From Liolophura sinensis (lineage: Eukaryota; Mollusca; Polyplacophora; Chitonida; Chitonidae): DNA of 64,000 nt. The translations under genes and the position numbers were made by a program. Shown here piece after piece: positions 1 through 13,000 of this stretch (its first letter is position 1; every line of letters starts with the position of its first letter). The notes under the pieces were generated by a model, which was given only the letters and a program-made list of their open reading frames with translations, was not told the origin of the DNA and made no database searches. The stretch spans positions 52,439,187-52,503,186 of the forward strand of contig NC_088301.1 of assembly GCF_032854445.1 (NCBI RefSeq), in the 5' to 3' direction.

Positions 1-69
1 GTTGCTGCTGAGTCACCCCACACACCCCACCCCACACCTTGGAATATAAGATAAAAGATTACAGCAGAG

Positions 70-184
70 AGTAAAAACAGAGCGATGGCGGCAATGTGAT
101 TGTTAGCAATTGATCACACGTAATCTGTGAAATACCGCCTCTTGTCAATACCTATCTGCTTGTGTAAATGCTTAAATAGTACTC
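70..184 (+). repeat. Solo arm of fold-back repeat family C, cut by the gap
   Basis: This segment resembles the left arm of the long inverted-repeat element at 33765-35074. Shared blocks include the run around 'cacacgtaa', then 'cctcttgtcaat', then 'gtaaatgc..aaatagta'. The right side is lost in the gap. Other solo arms lie near 2850, 4575, 14625, 19365 and 50205. Confidence 0.5.
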
Positions 185-384
185 NNNNNNNNNNNNNNNN
201 NNNNNNNNNNNNNNNNNNNNNNNNNNNNNNNNNNNNNNNNNNNNNNNNNNNNNNNNNNNNNNNNNNNNNNNNNNNNNNNNNNNNNNNNNNNNNNNNNNNN
301 NNNNNNNNNNNNNNNNNNNNNNNNNNNNNNNNNNNNNNNNNNNNNNNNNNNNNNNNNNNNNNNNNNNNNNNNNNNNNNNNNNNN
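185..384. other. Assembly gap (200 N)
   Basis: A run of exactly 200 N. Nothing can be read here. Apparent open frames crossing it are artefacts. Confidence 0.99.
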
Positions 385-431
385 ATTTATTCTGCCCATT
401 AAACAAAACTTAAAGGAAAAGAAAGCTAAAA

Positions 432-597
432 CATGAAGTCGTACATGGGAAGGTCTCAAAGCAACCTGCGGATGGTCCTGGGTTTCCCCGGGCTCTGCTC
501 GTTTTCCTCCCACCATATTGCTGGCCGCCGTCGTATAAATGAAATATTCTTGAGTACGGCGTAAAACACCAATCAAATAAAATAAATAAATAAACTA
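432..597 (+). mobile_element. SINE family A, 5'-truncated copy
   Basis: The body and 3' tail of the tRNA-derived SINE that is complete at 11826-12088: 'gggaaggtct', then 'caacctgcggatggtc', then 'gtataaatgaaatattcttg', then 'cggcgtaaaacaccaatc', ending in an (aaat)n tail. The tRNA-like head with A and B boxes is missing or diverged beyond recognition. Confidence 0.85.
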
Positions 598-599
598 TG

Positions 600-1098
600 G
601 AGTAAGGTTCATCATATAGTTAACTGACAATTGTGCGTAAATATAGTTTCAATTATGTTTTTAGATTTTTGTGAAGAGAGTTAAAGCTGTTAAAATTTTT
701 GAATTCTAAGGTGGGCTTTATGGACAATACTATCAGAGTTCAGGAACTCTGACGTCACAGGAAGTTTTTAATGAAAGATTAATGAAATAATGTTGTCAAA
801 ATTCCTTCCTTCTGGTGAACATCAGGAAAAAAAGATGATGTGACGTCAGAGTTCCTGAACTCTGATAGTATTGTCCATAAGCCCACCTTAGAATTCAAAA
901 ATTTTAACAGCTTTAACTCTCTTCACAAAAATCTAAAAACATAAGTCAGTATGGCCCATAAAGCCCACTATAGAATTCAAATATTTAAATACCTTTCACA
1001 ACAGAAATTTTAAAAAATCGGTGAAAGTATTTTTACACCTGGTATTCTAATTTGCTGGAAGGGCTTATTTTCATTTGTCAGCATGATGAACCTTACTT
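600..1098. repeat. Long palindromic fold-back element
   Basis: Bases 653-759 are nearly perfectly complementary to 839-944, about 107 bp per arm with a one-base indel (ggctttatgg against ggcttatgg) and a 79-bp spacer. An outer pair also matches: 601-615 against 1083-1097, a 15-bp perfect inverted repeat. A diverged extra copy of part of the arm lies at 955-990. No coding frame is present. This is the structure of a fold-back or MITE-like non-autonomous element. Confidence 0.8.
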
Positions 1099-2209
1099 CA
1101 TATTTTAGCTTTCTTTTAATTAAAGTGGGGTAACCTTATTTCAATCATAGTCAAGCGGACTATGTTTGTTTTTATTTATTTTAAGAGTTCAAGCATTTAA
1201 TGATATCCTTGATGTAAATGGTGTTCAAGTTCATACAGCATTTTGTAATGAAACCAATGTTGTTTAAGGCGCTCTACTAGCCGCTCAAAGGGACGTTCTG
1301 GTCAGACGGGAAGTGTTCCTAAAATGCATCGGATAGGTATCTCTGTACGATATCTTCAGCATATCCTTCGACTCGGCAAACCCTTTCTTGCTTACAGGCC
1401 TGGGAACTAATAACTTCCACGTTATAGTCATACAGTGAGAGGAGGCTTGTTTAAAGTAACGTCTGATTTATGCTTCAGGTTAGCCCAAGGTATGACGCTC
1501 GAACCCCACTCATGGAGCGGTGCTGGTGGGAAATATGTATTTATTGGTCAATAACTGTCACGTGCCTTGCTCTGATCGGATGATTTATTCCCGCCCATTC
1601 CATTGGCATGGACTTGCCCAAAATCACAACATCACAACCTAAATCGTTACATAATAACGAAAGGAGAGAGCGGTTGTTTTGGTGTTATTCCCCCCCCCCC
1701 CACCCGCCTCCTCAATGGCCCCATTATTTCATAATGGTATGTTAGAATAGGAATAAAACTTAGCCTGCCACCAAGATAATGCTTGTGAACTCGAGAGGCT
1801 TGCAGCCCCTCGTTCTCAAACAGGGAACAACTCGGCCTCTTGTCTGTGCAATATCTTGGTGATTTGAGCATGGCGAACTACGTTTTATTTCTTAATTCTG
1901 AGCCATGCCTCGTACCGGGATGTGAAGGATACCGATTTGTCAGAGTCGAGACCCACCTCAAGCAGGTGACAAAACTAACGGAAGAAATAGTGCGCACACA
2001 GAGAGTCTTTTCAAGGAAAAGCTGATTAAGTCTACCTCCGACTGAAAATGGAAGATGTAGATGCTTAGTAGGTAACGCCCATGAGGAAAGAAATGGGATT
2101 GTTCAAGAAATACGCACAGTAGACAGTTGCTGGATTCAAAGACGAAAATACAATTGGGCAGTACATGTGCCATCTGTTTTCGAAAATAAGCCCTTCCAGC
2201 AAATTAGAA
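1045..2209. mobile_element. Candidate non-autonomous TIR element
   Basis: A perfect 28-bp inverted repeat links 1045-1072 and 2182-2209 (core 'ttgctggaagggcttatttt'). The 1.1 kb between shows no transposase-like frame and includes a C-rich tract near 1690. No clear target-site duplication was found, so the boundaries are provisional. The left repeat overlaps the end of the fold-back at 600-1098, so the two may be one composite. Confidence 0.45.
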
Positions 2210-3264
2210 AAATACGCTTCGCTCCAGTAAGATCGGATTCAGGTGGCTCGACGATGTCTCAGTCAGTGGCAGGCAGCAGCCTGGGTACACAGTGTCATAT
2301 ATTTGCGCTTTGAAAGCTTCAATAACCGAGGGCTGGACAAAGGACTCCATGCCGTCACTTCGAGCAGGGTTAAACCGTTGGCTATCAAACAATAAAGAAA
2401 AAATGTGAAAACAGAAATGTGGTGGTGCAGTGGAGATGATGTGTGAGTACCGGTAGTCAAGAAATGAGTCAGGGAGAAGGTACGTCGTGCGTGCCGAATA
2501 CCACAACATGGCAGTCGGCCAGTACATGTGGTGGTGAATGCTGAATTTTACGAGGAAATTGTCACATTCATCAATGGAATCAGAGACCATAGACTTCCCG
2601 GAGAGCAGCTACGAAGGTATATAGAGATTAAAAGGTTTTTTGTTCGCTAGCAAGGAGCTATAATTTCGACACCCCTCCGGCCTTGAACAAGAACTTTGTT
2701 TCCCAAACGCCGTTGTTGCCTTTACCCGTTAGCAATTCTGTTAATTGCTGTGTGTTAGACGCCATTGGTCTAGAATTACTGAACTTCTGTATCGCCGTTA
2801 CGTTTAATATTAAACAGCAACAGAAGTTTAACATTTGATTTTGTATTTTCTTACCTAATTCTGCTTAAGCCTTGGTGGTAAGGACTTGTAAGTTGCTAGT
2901 AAGTAAGCTTATACGTTAACTGCTGACCATTAGTCAGGTATCACAATGAAGTTACTCCTTCGGTTTTCCCTACGCTATAGTCTTTTAGATCTTATCAACA
3001 TAATTACTAATACCTTGATTGTCCTCTGGGCAGATTCGCTGTGTTTTGGACCAGATGTAGCCTTTGTGCCTGGATTTGGGCGCATGCACATTGTAAAGAA
3101 AAAATACAAAAAAGGATTTAATGTGCTCTTTACTGGTGTAAGAATTAGGAAAATATAACTGACAACTCACATATACAGCTTGGGTGTCACACGTCTCCGA
3201 GAAACATGTGCTACCATGATATAAGTAACAGAGGATAAAAAAGTAGAAACAGTGATTTTGGCCA
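2210..3264. other. Intergenic; no supported gene
   Basis: An open minus-strand frame at 2204-2590 has no recognisable domain, no signal peptide and no clear splice partner, so it is not called. A fragment of repeat family C, inverted, lies at about 2850-2945 (contains 'taattctgcttaagcc'). Confidence 0.5.
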
Positions 3265-3893
3265 CTATAGCTGAAAGAAGAATCTCTTATTAGCAGTTTC
3301 CACAGAACGCACCTTCAAGCGGACACATTTTGCCATATGAAACCCAGAAGTTAATATCAGTGGAATGTAAAACTCAAGAGTGAAGACAACCGTATCAGTG
3401 GATTTTAATTCCTTCCTAGTTACACACCCGTAGATGACTTTGCCCGTCGTGTTTTCAAATACGCCGTCTTCCGTCGTAAGGAAATCCACAGCTGCCAAGG
3501 AAAGGCAGACTAGGACAACACAAAATCCATTAGCAAAGTGTATTCCTCACTGACACGTATTTCATCCCAAAGAATGACTTGACCAGAATAACGTAGCGTA
3601 GAGCTGCAAAGATCACTATGTGGAATCTGTTGACACCACTGAACCAAGTTATTCCAGAAGTCACAATATGACAAATAGTACTCGTCTTGGCAGTGCCAAA
3701 CGTTGAGAGAACGCCTGTACTCAGCTGTAACGCCAAATGGTCCACAAATGCCAAGCACATTTCTATGACATAGGTAAGGGCAAGTCGTAACGATTGCTTT
3801 CGGTGTAATGTTATTATTAAAATACGTGCTGGCAAATGTCCCAACAACAGCTATGCTAAAAGAAAGTAATGACAGCCATTTTAAAAGAGGCAT
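3265..3893 (-). CDS. Small secreted cysteine-rich protein, two exons, unknown family
   Basis: Exon 1 runs 3893-3551 from an ATG and exon 2 runs 3491-3265. The 59-bp intron has a GTGAGG donor and a pyrimidine-rich acceptor ending TTGGCAG. Phase agrees (exon 1 ends after one base, exon 2 supplies two), giving 189 residues. The N-terminus, MPLLKWLSLLSFSIAVVGTF, reads as a signal peptide. Nine cysteines follow, seven of them in exon 1 with spacings such as CPYLC and YCDFWNNLVQWC. NIT and NTT sequons suggest N-glycosylation. I do not recognise the family. The intron is much shorter than any other proposed here, so an unspliced or chance frame is possible. The signal peptide, cysteine density and matching phase argue for a real gene. 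Confidence 0.45.
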
Positions 3894-6800
3894 GTACTAA
3901 AAACTTAATGTTGAATTCGTCTGATTGCCTGTAGAAAACATGATTGTAGCCGTCCAAGTAAATAAGAACCTTGATTCATAAACCCTATCCATGTCAAACT
4001 GTTGACAGTGAAATCCAGTGATTAGAATACTCTTATATTTGAAAACCCCCTAAAAAACGAAGAAGTAAAAAGTAAATTAATTCCCGACGAAAAGTCCCGT
4101 TGGAAGAAATTTTCGATTAGCCAGCACGTAGGTCTACCTTGCCGGATCTTGGGGAAGTTCGAACTCAATACATGGCGGACCTTGGTTAGATTTCGATTCA
4201 AAAGCTTAAACGGCTGGATTACTCTTCAAAGATCGTTTACCGTAGCTGGCTTTGACATATGTACCATTCGGTTGACTTAGGGAATCGGTACATGCCAAAT
4301 ATTAGAACGGGTTGTCGTTACAAATACAGATCCGTGAAAATTTCCACAGGTGATAGATATGCACACACCCAGGCCTATAGGCCTACGCTCACAGAAAGAG
4401 CGCTGTGCTCAACTGGGCTACCACAACACCATGTACTGGGGTAAAAAGAAATCGTCAACCCGACATTTACTGCCGTCATGGCAAACCGTTTCTTTGGATT
4501 TTCATAGGTTTATTAAATATGATGACAACATAGCGTTTTGAATAATTATAGACCAGTAACGTCTAATATGATTAAGACATACAGCATAGATAGAAAAAAA
4601 AACATACAGCATAGATGGCTTAAGACGAATTAGGTTAAAAAATATGCAGTGATGTTAATTGCAATTTATTAGATGTCACTGATCTAGCATTGCTCAAAAT
4701 TCTGTTCTCATCACATTTAGCATACAAACAAATTAAAATAGGCCTAAATTGTATGTAATGTCACTGTTTTTTTAGCATTTACATAAACATTTAGAATAAA
4801 ATATAAAACAGAACAAAAGACCCAAGTTAACATGAGACTTGATTTCACCGTTTACGTGTTATGGACACTCAATTGCTGTTATGAATTCACTGTTTGGTTA
4901 TCCTATCAAACATAATACGGAAAGTCGTGGGTTCCCCCAGAATCTGTCCTGTTTCTATTCACCCTAATGGTGTCCAAAGTCAAATCTTCTTCAGTAGATA
5001 TATCATTTAGGCAGATTACCTGTCTGTCTGTAATCATTATCTTGTCGACTCATCCTCTACAGTTTTGGTATAATTTTCATGAAATTTTGTAGGCATGACA
5101 TTGAGGATGCGCATTTGCATGATGTTTCCACCACACCAATTATCGTGCGTTTTAAACATAGAATATCACCTTTTTCGTATTTTCCATTTTGGGTAAGGTC
5201 TAGTTCACAGACGAAATAATGTCCATAGTAAAATTACTGCAAAAATTACATGTCATGGGCAAAAATGGACAGGTGAAGTACATTCCACGAAGGTTTGGCG
5301 ATCTTCTGGGCAATTTTACACGTGAAGCTATTGTTTTCGTACGCTTAGCAATGCGCACCCGTGTTTAACCTTTTGTGTATCGGCAGATGTAAAGCGTAAA
5401 TTTCTTGTAAATTAAATGACATCAAGTGCTTCATATTTCTACTTAACTGTAGGAAAACATCAATGTCCAGCTTTGTGTGTGGGGCTGTTTATAGTTTGCA
5501 ATACTCATGTAAGGTTGTGACATATTTTCAGATGATGTCAGTTTCACAACATGACTGATACACCAAGAAGTCAAGACATAGGGTAGGTATGGCATCACGC
5601 AACGAGTAGCTCTAAACAGACCTTATTTCAAGCTTCAAGCTTGACTAAGAAGAACTATCACATCAAAGGTCGATCCAAATGGATGCTAATGAGTGTATCG
5701 ATCTATTAATAGTGCTAGGATTTAAGTATCGCATTATCCATAACCAGGTCACTTCAGAGCTAACAGAGTACCCAAACGGATGTCCAGCGGCCCCTGTGTT
5801 TCAGCAAATATTAGCCATCCCTAGACCAGATATTTGAGATACATTTCATATACAAGTATATACCATCTGTATGCTGAGTGAGTGGACAGCATATTACCAC
5901 ACCTTCTACCATCTTTTAAACAAATCTAACCATATTTTAATGTGCCCATATTGGATAGTGCATGTACATCGTCTGTTTGGAAGAGCTCTGGGGGAGGGGG
6001 GTAGGGCGGGGGAGAAAGATTTGCAATCTTCTGATGACTTCGTATTATCGTGATTAGGACTAAGGCCTGATGACGATAAATGTTACTTAAAACCATTTTT
6101 GAATGTCATATTAAGCACTGGGATAACGCATGCTACTCCTTGAAGTCTATCGAACAACTACCTCCTATTTGTTACAAATGTGCTGTTCGAATGGTCTGCA
6201 AATTGCTCAAGTATTGGTGGTTATATAGGCAATTTGGATAGTAATTTTCCATTCTTCGCGCAAGCTTTATTTTTGATTACTCGTTAACCTGCAAAACAGA
6301 ACATTACGCTATTCCATTCCCTATGTAACATTCTGGGAAGGTTTTACTACAATTATCTTTGGAGGAGGTGTCAGGGATTTAGGGTGCTTTTCCGTTTTTG
6401 AAAGTTGGCCGAGCAAAGGGAAATAACTCATCCACGCGCTCATCTTGTGTGAACTGAATACACATTACCCTTATCTGATTAATAGGAGGTGTGTAAAAGT
6501 TAATAATGAATTCCATCTTTAATTAATTTCTGTTGCTTTACTTTTAAATTTACTACTTGCACAAAACTTGTATAATTGGAAATGTTTAAGTTTACAACAA
6601 ACAAAACACTTCTCTTAGCTGACATGTTCGATTTTACAACAATTTTGCCAGTAGACGTGGGTCACACTTATGCATCTAACACTGATCTCTAGGACGTTGA
6701 ATAATTGGATAAAAGCATTTGGATTGTTGTAGTGGTTGTTTACCAAAGATATTAAGCAAGCACAAATCACACTCACTCTAGTTTATTTATTGTTTATTAT

Positions 6801-9511
6801 TATTGATACTTATTATTATTACACGGTGGGAGTCCAGTAAAAGCAAAATGTAAAAATGAGAGACAAAACCACTATTGTAGAAGCGTTCTTTCTGTTCTGA
6901 CAGACGTCATTCTCGGAAACGTAAGATTCTTCAGTTTTATTACTTTAGCAATGTGAAATACAATCATGACGATAACGGGTATTCCCAATGCCAAAAGAGC
7001 GCGTGCGTTCTGCACATTATCCTCCGGGTTTAGCGCACAAAATGCCAGTGTTATGTTGTCGACGTATTAATTCCATAATTTCCAGAAATTGTTATTGTGC
7101 TTCCGGCACCTGCAAAACTGGCAATACAGATTGTGGTTGCTAGCACGGATACAATCCTTGCGGTCACATAGGCTCTTGAAAACAAAGGGGGAAGAGGGGG
7201 GGGGGGGGGCATTAAGTACCGCAGCACATAAAAACTCATCAGGTGATAAAGGCTTGTTGCTGTCCAAAAAAGAACACATTAAGACGGATAAGACAGGACA
7301 GGTTCAATGGATTTGAATTTTGAACATTGTAAAATATGTCAAACGAAGGCGCCGTAGCCAAACGAACAACAGCTGATAAGGTCTTGCTTGTTAAAAGGAT
7401 GGAGGTTGGTGTTCCGTGTTGGTTGTCTATAACGAATAACGATCAAGCCCAGATTGCGGCGTTCCCCAGAGAGGACTATAGCACACATCAGGGCGATGAC
7501 CCTCACAAAGGTTTCAAAGAACAATTTAAGCGTTTCCTTGTCTGGGATTAAGGCAATGTTACGGACACACAGATGATATTAACTTTTCTCAAAATATGTT
7601 AAAATAAAGTCAGGAATCGCGGTAAAGTTATGAGGTCTGAGGAAGGTCATCAACTAGGATCCCTGTATTAGTGTCATGAGTTCATAAACACAACTCTAAT
7701 TAAACTGACCACAGGCATAGCTAATTGTAAAGATTGGCCCATTATTGTTTGGAAATAAATCGGACAGTAACAAAACAATGAACACATAGCTGAAAAGCTA
7801 AGCAAATAATACACAAAATTGGGGTCATATGAACACTTAATCCCACCGTTTGTATATTGAATGTAGTGTATTAGAGATTAAATGATACTAGGACACTGGT
7901 CACTATGCCTCTAAAAGGTTACCATGCATTTATCAGGTATCGAATCTTCAAGTAATGTCAGCCGTTCACTACTGATACCTTGGAAAATTATATGTCTGGT
8001 AATGGCTGTATGGCGAGGAGATAAAATGTCATTTAGGACAAATATGCACTGAGGCTTCCGAACGTGTTGACCATCTCTAATAATGGGTTGTATGGCTATG
8101 ACAATTTATACCGATAAACGGTGTATAGCAAAACTAGAGCTGAGGCTTATCCAATAATGTGTAATGTGACGATCGATTCGGAACGTTGTGATGTACTGAT
8201 AAGTCAGTAAATTATCTAGGTGACGTAATACGGTGGAGTAATGTTTCACATGGGATTCGTGTGGTACGTACATTCGCGATGAAAAGTATATTTAGGTGGC
8301 CAAGCACTCTGTGCTTGGATACCTATTGAAATCGTTCGGATTTTTATTATTTTTCTTCCGGTTTCTTGAAAACTTAAAGAGCTTAAAACAAAAAGTTTTC
8401 ATTTAATGATGTTGAAATTTGATGATTTTAGGAACAATGTTACGAGGCAAATTTTGGCTGTATTTGGTTATCGTGACATGGTGGCCATCTTGGATTTTGA
8501 TCAAATCTTATTCTCAAGAACCAACGGACGGATTTTTTTGACATTTCATGTACTTGTAGAGTGATCCCAGTTAGAGCAAGTTTGAAAATATCTTGAACAT
8601 TCATGGAAAGCTAGCCACTGTTTTTTTTCAATGTCCTGTAACTATGGAACCGGAAATGTGAAACTTGCACTAAATTGTAGCCCTAAAAATGTGGTTTCTG
8701 AATTGTATAAACGGATTTGAGCTATGATCAATAGTTTTCTGGCTATAAATGTTCAAATGACACTACCCTATATCAGAAATAGAAATGTAAGCAAGTGCAT
8801 TTAACATGAACTTTAGAGGTAACTGTGTATTACTGTACATGTGCTGCAGGTAACTTGCCACATTGATTGGCTGCCTGTCACTTAAACCGGGAAATGAACA
8901 ACTCTCCCTTCTCTTCACAGCTATCAACGGACAAATTTGAATGTTTGCACGTAAACTAGCCCTGTTCGCAATTCCCCCATACTTCAAAGCCATGGGCAAA
9001 TATACAAACAGTTTCTATCAATAATACCAACACATGTGCCTTGAGTCATAACGAGCCCAAAAGAATGTAACTCTTATTAGGCCAAATTCAACCGTTAAAG
9101 AAATATCGCGGTTTCCAGTTTCTTTTCAGGTCTAGACTTTACATGCCTGTAAGGAAGAGGCGGGCTTTAGGATCTCGCATAGAAAAGTAACTACGAAACT
9201 GTACGCCATGGCTTTGGACTGGGGATCTTTTTTAAAAAGAGAAAACACGCAATACCGCTTATTCCTTTCTAACTATTTAGTCCAAAATTTCATATTTTTA
9301 TAGTCTCCTAATATGTCCTGTCATTTACAGGCACTCTATCCTCGCCCGCTGTAAAAACTGACCTGAACCTAGAGAAACCAGATGGGACACCAGATGAGTG
9401 GGGTGATTGCACACCATGTGTCGAGCAACCCGAAATGTGCGGTGGTCACAAAGGCCTAATACGGGCAAGACGCCGTGGTGGTCTTCAGCACTGGACGCAT
9501 TGTATATGATA
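3894..9511. other. Long non-coding stretch with scattered repeat debris
   Basis: No exon with coding character is evident on either strand. It contains repeat family C sequence at about 4575-4700 ('cagcatagat', then 'gcagtgatgtta'), a G-rich tract near 7195-7211 and a short perfect hairpin at 8302-8320 (ccaagcac-tct-gtgcttgg). The open frames here are short, low-complexity or rich in rare residues. Confidence 0.55.
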
Positions 9512-9853
9512 TCTGGTGAGTGAGTGAGTGCTTAGGGTTTAACGTCGTACTCAGCAATTTTTCAGTCATATGACGACGAAGGAATCCTTAGGGTGCATGT
9601 ACGTGTAATGTGCCTCCTTGTAGCAGGACGGATTTCCACCGCTCTTTTATCTAGTGCTGCTTCACTGAGACGACTTACCGAAGGCAAGTAAGCCGCCCCG
9701 CCCGAGCCATTATACTGATACGGGTCAACCAGTCGTTGTACTATCCCCTTCATGCTGAACGCCAAGCGAGGAAGTTACAACTTCCTCTTTTATAGTCTTA
9801 GGTGTGACTGGATCAAGGATTGATCCTGGATCTACCTGTCCCGAAGCGGACGA
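9512..9853 (-). mobile_element. SINE family B, canonical-order copy
   Basis: Read on the minus strand it starts with the remnant of a tRNA-like head (9853 downwards: 'gtccgcttcgggac', then 'ggatcaatcc'), then a conserved core, then a tail ending near 'catatgactgaaaaattgc' and the run up to 9512. Part of the head is missing. Comparison with the copy at 36211-36556 shows that one of the two has an inverted core. The tail also occurs alone at 35781-35816 and, diverged, at 63011-63160. Confidence 0.75.
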
Positions 9854-11814
9854 TATGATATCTGGTAGTGTGAGTTTCAAAACCCAGTTGATTATTTTTC
9901 ATTTTTGTCATGCTTTTTCTCCATGTTCTGTGTTTTTGTAAATACTGTTACAGTTTGTACATGCAGGTTGAATTTGTGGAATGTCCATTGTCTATGTATC
10001 CGCAGTTAAATCGAGCCATTCGTAGTTATGTGTGTTAGCATCTGTTCTTAAACAGATGTTTGTCAAAGCTTAATTTTTCCGATCGTGGCAAATTAGTTAA
10101 GTGCATTACTGTCATCTTGTTTTCTTATTTGCCATTCAAATGGGCCTTGATGCTTGGCCACCGGTATCGCTGTATAGAATGTAACAGCTTTAATCAACAT
10201 ATATTGAAACATAAACGCTTTCGGAACGAACACGATGTTAAACTCTATGAGCTATGAAAACGATATCAGGGTGTTATCGTCTACGTCACCCCAGCCACCA
10301 CAATAAGTGATCTCTTAGCGCGGAATATGCTTGCAATATACTAGACTGCCTTTTCCCAAATCGCGAAATGTCACGCGTTGTTAGATTGCTTGTTTTATGG
10401 GCGAAATGATGAATCATTATTATTCATACTGAGAAATAACATATATATGTCACTAATATTAATAACAAATATATTAACATACAATAATATCGCATTATCA
10501 TCAATTATTTTTCATTTAAATTTATTTTTCTGTTATTTCGATGCCAAACAGTTTAGTTTTACAGTACAGAAAATTACCATTTGCCTTGTACACAAACAGT
10601 TCCGCGTCTGATAGAGTGTGAGATTTATCTGAACCGCAGTAAATACTTGTTGATCTTAGGAACATGAGGAAAGACAAAGAAAACAGAAGCAAAATCCATA
10701 CTCTCAACCAAACATTAGGGGATAGAAATTCACTATTCAAATGTGTCCGTAATTACTTTTAGTTGACATTCATATTGTATACGTTTGAAGATTCAGTGTA
10801 AATGGAAATATGGCACAATTGTTCTGATTTAGAATTGTATGTCGCGGATTGATTTGTGGCATAAACCAAGCCCACTTTATATACGTTTGTAAAGAACTAA
10901 AGTTTTGAAGGGTAAGGGCAATATATCAAACAACCGGACGTATACTGGTACACTAGGTGACACTATGTTATATATTTAGCTTGTCTTGCATTGTGGAGTG
11001 TACTTTAGCACTTACACAGTGCATGGTGTCGAAGGGAGGGCTTTTTCATTTATTCTCTTTGTGGAACATCCAGGTCATAAAGAGTACGGATCGTGCGATA
11101 CAAAACTCATTTTCTAAATTTATATTCACAATAATCTTCATGGCGATAACGGCAGGTCGTGGCGAAGGATGACATACATAGGACATGGGCGTCAGCGATG
11201 TGCCCGACCAGGCATGTGAGCTATTTGTTCCAGCAGCATTCACGGAGTTAACAATATACAGAAGAATAGAAGATATGAGCTGGGCGATGGCCTGTATTTC
11301 CGTATTTATATGTTTCATGAACAAAGTATGTACTTCAAACGGTGATTCTTTAGAACGTCAAGCATCTGTATTTATCTCCCGCAGGCGTGCGTCTAGATAT
11401 AATGAGTTGATCATGTACATCAAAGTAGACATGCTGTCATGCTAACTACAGGAGTAATTGTCACAGAGCATATATACGTACATACACCAACCCTACTTAT
11501 TTGAAGAGTATGTAAATCTTGTTCTTGTGAGTTTTCACATTTCACCTACACTGGAAATTTGAAAAACCTGATTATAAGGTTAATTCACTCGCCTAAAGGA
11601 GAAGAGAGAGAAAAAATGTTTGGTGAATGAGTAGACAAATTTGAGAGCCATGTATACAATAGCAACTTTAAGGACTAAGAAAACAGCGAACTGTGTGTTC
11701 TAAATCTTGCAAACTGCTCAAGCCGTGCCTATTTTATTGTGATTTTAATTTACTTTAGTCGGTATAGAAAAACATAGCTGTTAAATATCTTGTGTGCCTT
11801 AAGATAAGGCTAGT
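9854..11814. other. Intergenic; no gene seen
   Basis: AT-rich sequence with short open frames only. No splice-coherent exon set or repeat was recognised. Confidence 0.5.
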
Positions 11815-11825
11815 CTTTGAAGAAG

Positions 11826-12088
11826 TTTCGTAGCTCAGTTGGTTAGCGCGATAGCGCAGTGTAATGACCCAGGAGTCTCTCACCAATGCGGTCGATGTGA
11901 GTTCAAGTTCAGCTCATGCTGGCTTCCTCTCCGACCGTAAGTGGGAAGGTCTGCAGCAACCTGCGGATGGTCGTGGGTTTCCTCCGGGCTCTGCCCGGTT
12001 TCCAACCACCATAATGCTGACCGCCATCGTATAAGTGAAATATTCTTGAGCACGGCGTAAAACACCAATCAAATAAATAAATAAATAA
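11826..12088 (+). mobile_element. SINE family A, full-length copy with target-site duplication
   Basis: The tRNA-like head has an A box (TAGCTCAGTTGG, 11831-11842) and a B box (GAGTTCAAGTTC, 11899-11910). A body and an (aaat)n tail follow. An 11-bp direct repeat, ctttgaagaag, flanks it exactly at 11815-11825 and 12089-12099, the mark of target-primed retrotransposition. It is the reference copy for this window. Other copies are near 432, 12658, 17318, 26173, 27522, 46151 and 55540. Confidence 0.92.
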
Positions 12089-12657
12089 CTTTGAAGAAGA
12101 CGTATATATAATCTCACTTTGCTCTCTTGATTGCATAAGAGTGCTAATTTATTGAAGTGTATGTTAATGTACCCATCTTAAAACTTGTTTGTCACTATAT
12201 GTGAATCATGTGTTCTATGTCTTGTATAAATTCTAATTCAAACTAGCCAAGCCGCCCTAGAACTACCGACTCTGATACACCAGTGACATAGCTGAAATAT
12301 TTACCAGCTACAGTTTTAAACTATTGTTTATATATGCTGGTCCTCGTATATGTTTGATAAATCATTGTTGGTATACTTAGATTATTCCACATCTAGCTGT
12401 TGTTCCTGCTTGATAAATACTCACCCACGGCACTATATATGTCAAAATCAAGGAATTTATTCCCCGAGGTCTGCATTTGGAAAAGGTAGCTTGAAGTAGG
12501 GCGTTAATTGACCTGAAAATGATGGTGGACACGGCCTGTTGCTCAAATTCGTATTTAATGCAGCCTGCTTGGAAAAACGAGTGCGGAGATTACGGCTGGT
12601 CACTCTTTTTTCTTCTTATGTTTATGAATTCAGAATCATTCATAACCAAAGTTTGGC

Positions 12658-12815
12658 TTTATTTGATTGTTTTTCACGACGTATTCAAGAATACTTCACT
12701 TATGCGACGGTGGGCAGCCATATGGTGGAAGGAAATCGGGCGAAATCCACAAACATCCGAAGCTTGTTACCAGACCTTCTCACCTATGACAGGAGAGTCC
12801 GTGTTCCGGGTTGGC
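12658..12815 (-). mobile_element. SINE family A, diverged fragment
   Basis: Minus-oriented tail and body with many substitutions ('ttatttgattgtttttcac', then 'ttcaagaatacttcacttat'). The head is missing. The open frames over it are not genes. Confidence 0.75.
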
Positions 12816-13000
12816 ACGCAAACCTCCGGGCCGCGCCAAATTTATATAGCGAACCTCTACCTGGTACGTTAAATTGTCCACGCTCTTCGAACAATTAACC
12901 ACATTCCATATGGCATATTGTCCTTTAGTGTTTCTAGAAACCGAGGCCACTTATTGAAAAGTGGCGATCGGTGAGGCGTGAAAAGGTATGTGCATATTTG

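Noticed and set aside
127-576. Open frames across the N run
   Set aside because: They consist mostly of unknown residues or of SINE sequence.
2204-2590. 128-codon minus-strand open frame
   Set aside because: No domain, signal peptide or splice partner. It lies next to a TIR element and may be transposon debris.
11880-12136. Three overlapping minus-strand frames
   Set aside because: All lie inside or on the edge of the SINE at 11826-12088.
12519-12898. Two plus-strand frames of about 118 codons
   Set aside because: Their second halves are SINE A and the first halves lack coding features.
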